Assembly: GCF_014529535.1 (NCBI RefSeq)
Contig: NW_023503293.1
Coordinates: forward strand, 1,830,507 to 1,894,506
DNA length: 64,000 nucleotides
Origin: Bradysia coprophila
Lineage: Eukaryota; Arthropoda; Insecta; Diptera; Sciaridae
Reading direction: 5' to 3'
Positions 59,394 through 64,000 of this stretch are shown piece after piece (positions within the stretch are counted from its first letter, which is position 1; each line of letters begins with the position of its first letter). Both the position numbers and the translations under genes were made by a program. Below the pieces are notes generated by a model that was given only the letters and a program-made list of their open reading frames with translations, was not told the DNA's origin and did no database searches.

Positions 59394-59535
59394 ATACGGA
59401 CATCTATATATACCTATATACAGCTATATTGAGCTATATACAAAGCATATAGAGCTATATAATAGCATATATTTATCTGTGAAATGTTTATTTATAGTGA
59501 AATATAGTTAAATATAGCGGTATATAGCTGTTTAA
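59394..59535 (+). repeat. AGCTATATA low-complexity array
   Basis: AGCTATATA, ACCTATATA and similar 9-12 base words repeat about ten times. It is a simple-sequence expansion with no coding role. Confidence 0.6.
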
Positions 59536-62456
59536 ATAGGAATTTATGAAATTTGTCTTCGTACGGGGCTGTCTATATTGCCTCCGGCAATTTGGTTGTA
59601 TATGATAACAAGGCAAAGAGTGGATAATGTAAGTGATTTTAAAGGGAGAATAGTTTTTCAGCAGAGAAGAAAATGAAGTAAGAGAAATGAAGAGTTTCAC
59701 ATTAAAGGCTTTTGATACGAATAGGTGTTTCGTACGGGTCGGCGTTAGCTATGTTTTCTATTAAAAATGGAAAATTATCTGAACTTTTTGAATGTTATTT
59801 ATCATTTTGATTTTTGACGATTTCCTTTGAACATCTCATAATGATTTTACTTTTGGGCGAGTTTCTCGGATTCGATCAAAAGATTCGATTGTTTATGTTT
59901 TCCGGCATTGATCATTTTAACCGAATAAATTCATAGGGCAGGTGCCTTTGAATGATCTCGCACAATATGACTATTCTTGAAAGAAATTTTGTTTCTTTCA
60001 TTCATGATCAATACTGATCCTAGCCAAGCCAATCTCACAATCAACTCGAGATAGTATTATTCTTGAGTTTCCTCTAAATACTCCCAAGTGCTATATTTTA
60101 TATTGATAGAAAATTGAAGGTCTCTACAAGTTAGTTCCTAAAATCTCATGGTACCGGTAAATCTGGGACACGGTGACAATCTCATCGCTCCTCAGTGTCG
60201 ATCTTGTTCTCAACGCTGGAACTCAAGGATGATGTGAGCTCTGAATATCATAATCAGCATCCGAATATTTTCTATGGTCGAATAGAAGGAGTGCAGTGCT
60301 TAAAATGATTTGGTTGAACAATCCTTTTAGGTCATTTTTAGAAATGCAAACAGGAACACAAACCTTAACCAACAATTTCAAGTCATTTCTCTGGTACTGC
60401 AATTTTTTTATTTTTTTAAATAAAATTTAACCAATATGTAAGGAAAGCAAAGTATGATTCATATGTCAAGACCTTTCACATATTATAACAACTGAAGATA
60501 AATGACTAAGTCTTAATATACGGCGAACGATTAACGCTAGAAAAAAAGTAACAAACATACATTTTACTATGCAATGCAGGTCATCCGACCTATTCAAAAT
60601 TGTACATACACACAAAAAAGGCACGTACAAATAACCTTAGAATTCTCAATTATTTCTTTGTGAATAAGTTCATTCATTAAATCAATAATTTTAATTTTTT
60701 GACTAATCACCATCTCATAGACGAAGGTTACGATGCATGTTTAGTGTTTGTTTAACTCCAATAATAACAATAACAAGTAACAACAGACTTCTACAATTGG
60801 TAGAAACATGACTTTATTCCGGCATAAATAGTTTCGCTGATATTAGAGGCATGTCCGATGTTTTTAGGATGAATTTTCGTCAGAATATGTTCTATAAAAA
60901 AAAGTTCCACCATACTGGACCACCGAAAGACGACAACAACTAATTGGGAAAATGACCTCGTTAGTAATTGAAATGACTCGCATATACCATATATAATGAC
61001 TTGTCTGTGCCAACTGATCCTTCCCTACAATGGATTATTTTGTACCATGTACAGTAATATACTATTTACATTAAAAGATTAATAATTGAATTATTGATGT
61101 GTGTAAGATCCATTTATTGAATTTTTTTTTTTCAAAACCATTTTATTAGCCACGCATAACAACACAAACATCAACAACAACTCATAATTATGTATTCTCT
61201 GTGTTAAAATCGAAAAAACCGTAAAAGATACAAGAGTATCGTGATGAGTTCATGATCAAGCGAACCACCAACGAACACACTTCTATTGTTTGAACAAAAC
61301 GAAAAGTGTTTGTTTAATTATATTTAATGATAAGAAGCTTTTTCGGTCGATTCTGTCATGAACAATTAAGGTTTTCGTATTAAGGAACTAGGAAATAAAA
61401 ACCAGCATAAAGAGGTGAGTGTTTAAAACAACACTCATAGCCGTTGGAGCATTATTAATATTTTTATTATTATTTTTTTTTAAATTAAAATTATTTAAAT
61501 GGCTGGTCATCATCAATCATCCTGACGACGATTAGAAATTCGATAAACTCGCAATGCCAATTATTACGTGACGCGACATCTGATTGGGTGGAATATGTAA
61601 CCTGAGTATCACCTGCGGAAGGAAGTCACTGTTAAGCAGTTCTTTTGGTGAGAAAAAAAAATAGCAAAGTTTGAAACTGTTTGCAGGCGACATTCAGTTT
61701 TTTTACGATTTTGTGAGTAGATTTTGTCGTTACATACAGGCAGGAATCGTCAGCAAAGAATGCTTTTTCACTATGAGTGACGTTAAGGTCGATTGTGTAG
61801 ATATTGTAAAGCGTAGGGCTAAGAACACTGTCTGGCGATCCACCGGCGCCTTATCTGGTTCTTGGTAGCAGGAGATGGGTCTACCCTTCAACACATTATT
61901 TGAATTTCAATTCTAAATTTCTTTTGACTAATCCTAATGTAATCATGCAACTTCAGCAAATATTTTGTGCCTTAACTATGAAATTTTATCTTACTATAAG
62001 ATGTACAACCGTTGAGTTCTTTCACTTCTTTCTTGATTGATTGTGACTTTCTCATTTATAACATTTATAATTGTAACATTAAATTATGATAATAAATGCA
62101 CTCCGGCCAAAATGCGAAAGGTATTTGTAACACGATCATTGATTGAAATATATGATGAACGATTCATTACTAATTCCTAGATAAGTTTAATGAGATAAAC
62201 GCCAATTTATTCAGAATAATTTCCATTAAAATAGCTATTACAACAATTTCATTAAACATTTAGGAATTAATCCTGTCGTTAACTATACGCTCTTTGAACA
62301 ACTTTTCAAATTTACGAAATTAGACTTCCTCAGTAATAACCTTAGGTAGCGAATTGTACATTTTTATTCCCTTATATAAAGTCAGGCGTTTTGACTAGTC
62401 GACTTCACTGCTGCTGTTAACTTTATATCACACGAATTTCTTAAAAATCTAGTTTG
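59536..62456. other. Intergenic sequence, no gene seen
   Basis: AT-rich sequence with no supported ORF. About 60250-60300 is a short piece of dispersed repeat C (CATCCGAATATTTTCTATGG, GTGCAGTGCT). Nothing else is assigned. Confidence 0.45.
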
Positions 62457-62528
62457 GCAGATTCTGCGAATAGTGTTTCTTGGTGACTAATCGCAGATTC
62501 TGCGAATAGTGCTTCTTGGGGACTAATC
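62457..62528 (+). repeat. Tandem duplication of a 36-bp unit
   Basis: GCAGATTCTGCGAATAGTGT + TTCTTGGTGACTAATC is followed directly by a second copy differing at two bases, then by the start of a third. Each unit begins with the palindrome GCAGATTCTGC (odd-centred). Confidence 0.85.
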
Positions 62529-62635
62529 GCAGAATAGCCTAGCGTCTCACCTTTCCAACAATAATAAACATGCTGTGTGTCAACATGGCCAAGTAACTTT
62601 CTTACGGACTTAAGCTAGCCCTTAAGTTAGCCGTT

Positions 62636-63797
62636 CACAGATAAAAATATGGACCTAGATCTAAATCTTTTTGGGATTAACAGTACGCGACCGAATCTTT
62701 TTTAGAATAAATAATTAACAAATAATTAATCCCTAGAGGAATTAAATTTTAATCTTTGAGGCACTAACGTTTGACGCTTGTTTACTATGCGTTGAAACGA
62801 AAATCTCATTTAATCTGATCAAAATGTTATTTGTAGTGTAATAAAAAAAAATCTAACCCTTCCTACTTTCACTTCAGAAAAAAAATATAAAAAAAAGATT
62901 TTTTATCGGATTTGATTTTGTTGTGATACTAAAGTTTTTAGCTAAACGTCTGATATGAGAAGAAGCTTTTTTGTGAATCTGGAATGAGAAATGTTTTTAT
63001 TAAACAGATTTTTTTTTTAAATTTACCTGAGGAGATTTGAAACCGGGACCTCCTGCACTTCAGTCTACGATCTTACCACTGCTGCAATTTGTTCTTAATC
63101 CCAACGTGGCTAATTGTGAACCGTTGTTTCAAAGAAACTAATTCCTCGTGGGATTAAAATTGGGAATAAAATGCAAATTGCCAGATGGCAAGATCGTCAC
63201 TTTAAACCTCGATATTTTTTCATGATTTTCATTTTTATATTCTTCTGTAGTTTCCTTACCATTATAAGTATTTAACCATTTAAATTCAAATATGTCTGTT
63301 TTCCCACAGTAATGTGAAATAGTTCGCTGCTAAAATTGGCCTTACTGCCATTTTCAATCTAGAATTTCATTATACTTTCTTTAACCATATCCATATTAAC
63401 TGGTAGTATCTTTACAAACCGACTTAAAATTTCTATTCTGAGCCTGGTATTGTAAGGCAGAATAAACCATCGGTAGTACCATTGAAACATTTTAACACCA
63501 AATAAATGTCCGTTTCAATTAATTTTTCTCACATAACCATATCTTGTTCGTAAATCGTGTTCGAACTAAATTAACACAAAAGTGTGATTTCAAGACGATT
63601 AAATTATAGACGGAAAATTCTAAGCAGCAGTATCATCGTTCAATCCTCAATATTATTGTTTAGTCCTACTTTTAATCCCTGAAAGAATTAAATTTTTTCA
63701 AATTCTGGCGAAGATTAAAAATCTAATCCCGGAAGAGTTACTTTTTGAAAGTAATCACCTCGGACCAAAAAATTGTAATCCCATATTTTTATCTGTG
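62636..63797. mobile_element. 1.16-kb TIR element with GGGATTAA subterminal motifs
   Basis: The ends CACAGATAAAAATATGG (62636-62652) and CCATATTTTTATCTGTG (63781-63797) are perfect 17-base inverted repeats. The word TTAATCCC or GGGATTAA recurs at least six times inside, near both ends and near the middle (for example TAATCCCTAGAGGAATTAAA and TAATCCCTGAAAGAATTAAA). Repeated subterminal motifs are typical of transposase-binding regions in hAT and related elements. No transposase frame is seen and no exact flanking duplication was found. A tRNA-like segment lies inside. Confidence 0.65.
63034..63096 (-). pseudogene. tRNA-Phe-like fragment (tRNA pseudogene or SINE head)
   Basis: On the minus strand the run GTGGTAAGATCGTAGACTGA + AGTGCAGGAGGTCCCGGTTT + CAAATCTCC follows the layout of a tRNA: D-arm A box, anticodon-loop-like CTGAAGT (GAA, Phe), GGTCCC variable region and a B-box-like GGTTTCAAATC. 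An extra T in the B box and poor T-stem pairing argue against a working tRNA. An A-run follows (AAATTTAAAAAAAAAA), as after retroposed tRNA/SINE sequences. It sits inside the TIR element at 62636-63797. Confidence 0.45.
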
Positions 63798-64000
63798 TTA
63801 GCACGTAAAATTTTCTATAGAAAAGAGTTATTAATAGAAGACAAAATCGGCTTAGAGAAACACCCAGAACTCAGTCAGTTAGGCTATCAAGGGATTTTTC
63901 CGAACTAGTTTTGAAATATCGAGACCTCGTCGCGTATTTCCAACGTCGTTTAGGAAAAATTTGTTCCTAACTTATGCCAAAAGGCTTTTTTAGCGAATTC
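63798..64000. other. Terminal spacer, nothing seen
   Basis: No gene or repeat could be assigned before the window ends. Confidence 0.4.

Noticed and set aside
63034-63096. Functional tRNA-Phe
   Set aside because: An extra base in the B box, poor T-stem pairing and a trailing A-run indicate a retroposed or decayed copy.

Overview
This is a compact gene/repeat mosaic from an AT-rich animal nuclear genome. Short GT-AG introns, a twisted gastrulation gene and a Rebers-Riddiford (RR) cuticular protein point to an insect, most likely a dipteran. A lower dipteran (midge or fungus gnat) is my guess from gene style and repeat density and is not proven. I see no bacterial, viral or organellar segment.

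Seven protein-coding genes can be rebuilt exon by exon with consistent splice phase. Left to right they are: Ech1 (dienoyl-CoA isomerase, minus, 1794-3512); zw10 (kinetochore/vesicle tethering, plus, 4237-6531), divergent from Ech1 across about 0.7 kb; a TIP41/TIPRL gene (PP2A signalling, minus, 9382-10484); Ube4A (U-box E4 ubiquitin ligase, plus, 12928-16166); tsg (secreted BMP modulator, minus, 29491-30558); Spg7/paraplegin (mitochondrial m-AAA protease, minus, 42745-45512); and a cuticular protein (minus, 47361-48687). They are unrelated housekeeping, developmental and structural genes with no operon-like logic. Ech1 and Spg7 both belong to organelle metabolism.

The remaining roughly 45 kb has no convincing gene and is dominated by short non-autonomous transposable elements and foldback sequences. 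The best defined are: a 443-bp hAT-type element with 15-bp perfect terminal inverted repeats (TIRs) and an 8-bp target duplication (54925-55367), sitting inside another repeat whose uninterrupted copy lies at about 42361-42384; a palindromic TTAA-flanked piggyBac-like miniature element (22941-23147); a TA-flanked Tc1/mariner-like miniature element (17620-17846); a 1.7-kb foldback element with 36-bp tandem repeats (18006-19675); a 1.16-kb TIR element carrying a tRNA-Phe-like segment (62636-63797); and a GC-centred palindrome array (31225-31432). Hairpins with near-identical arms recur at 11.4, 16.6, 23.0, 23.8 and 23.9 kb.

I found no new multi-gene system. The observations most worth checking are the nested-insertion evidence for the hAT element, the hairpin-dense block at 22.9-24.3 kb as a possible small-RNA source, an Asp-to-Asn change at a predicted catalytic position of Ech1, and a foldable ATC/GAT microsatellite just downstream of the tsg stop codon. 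Comparisons with protein families are from memory; no search was run.
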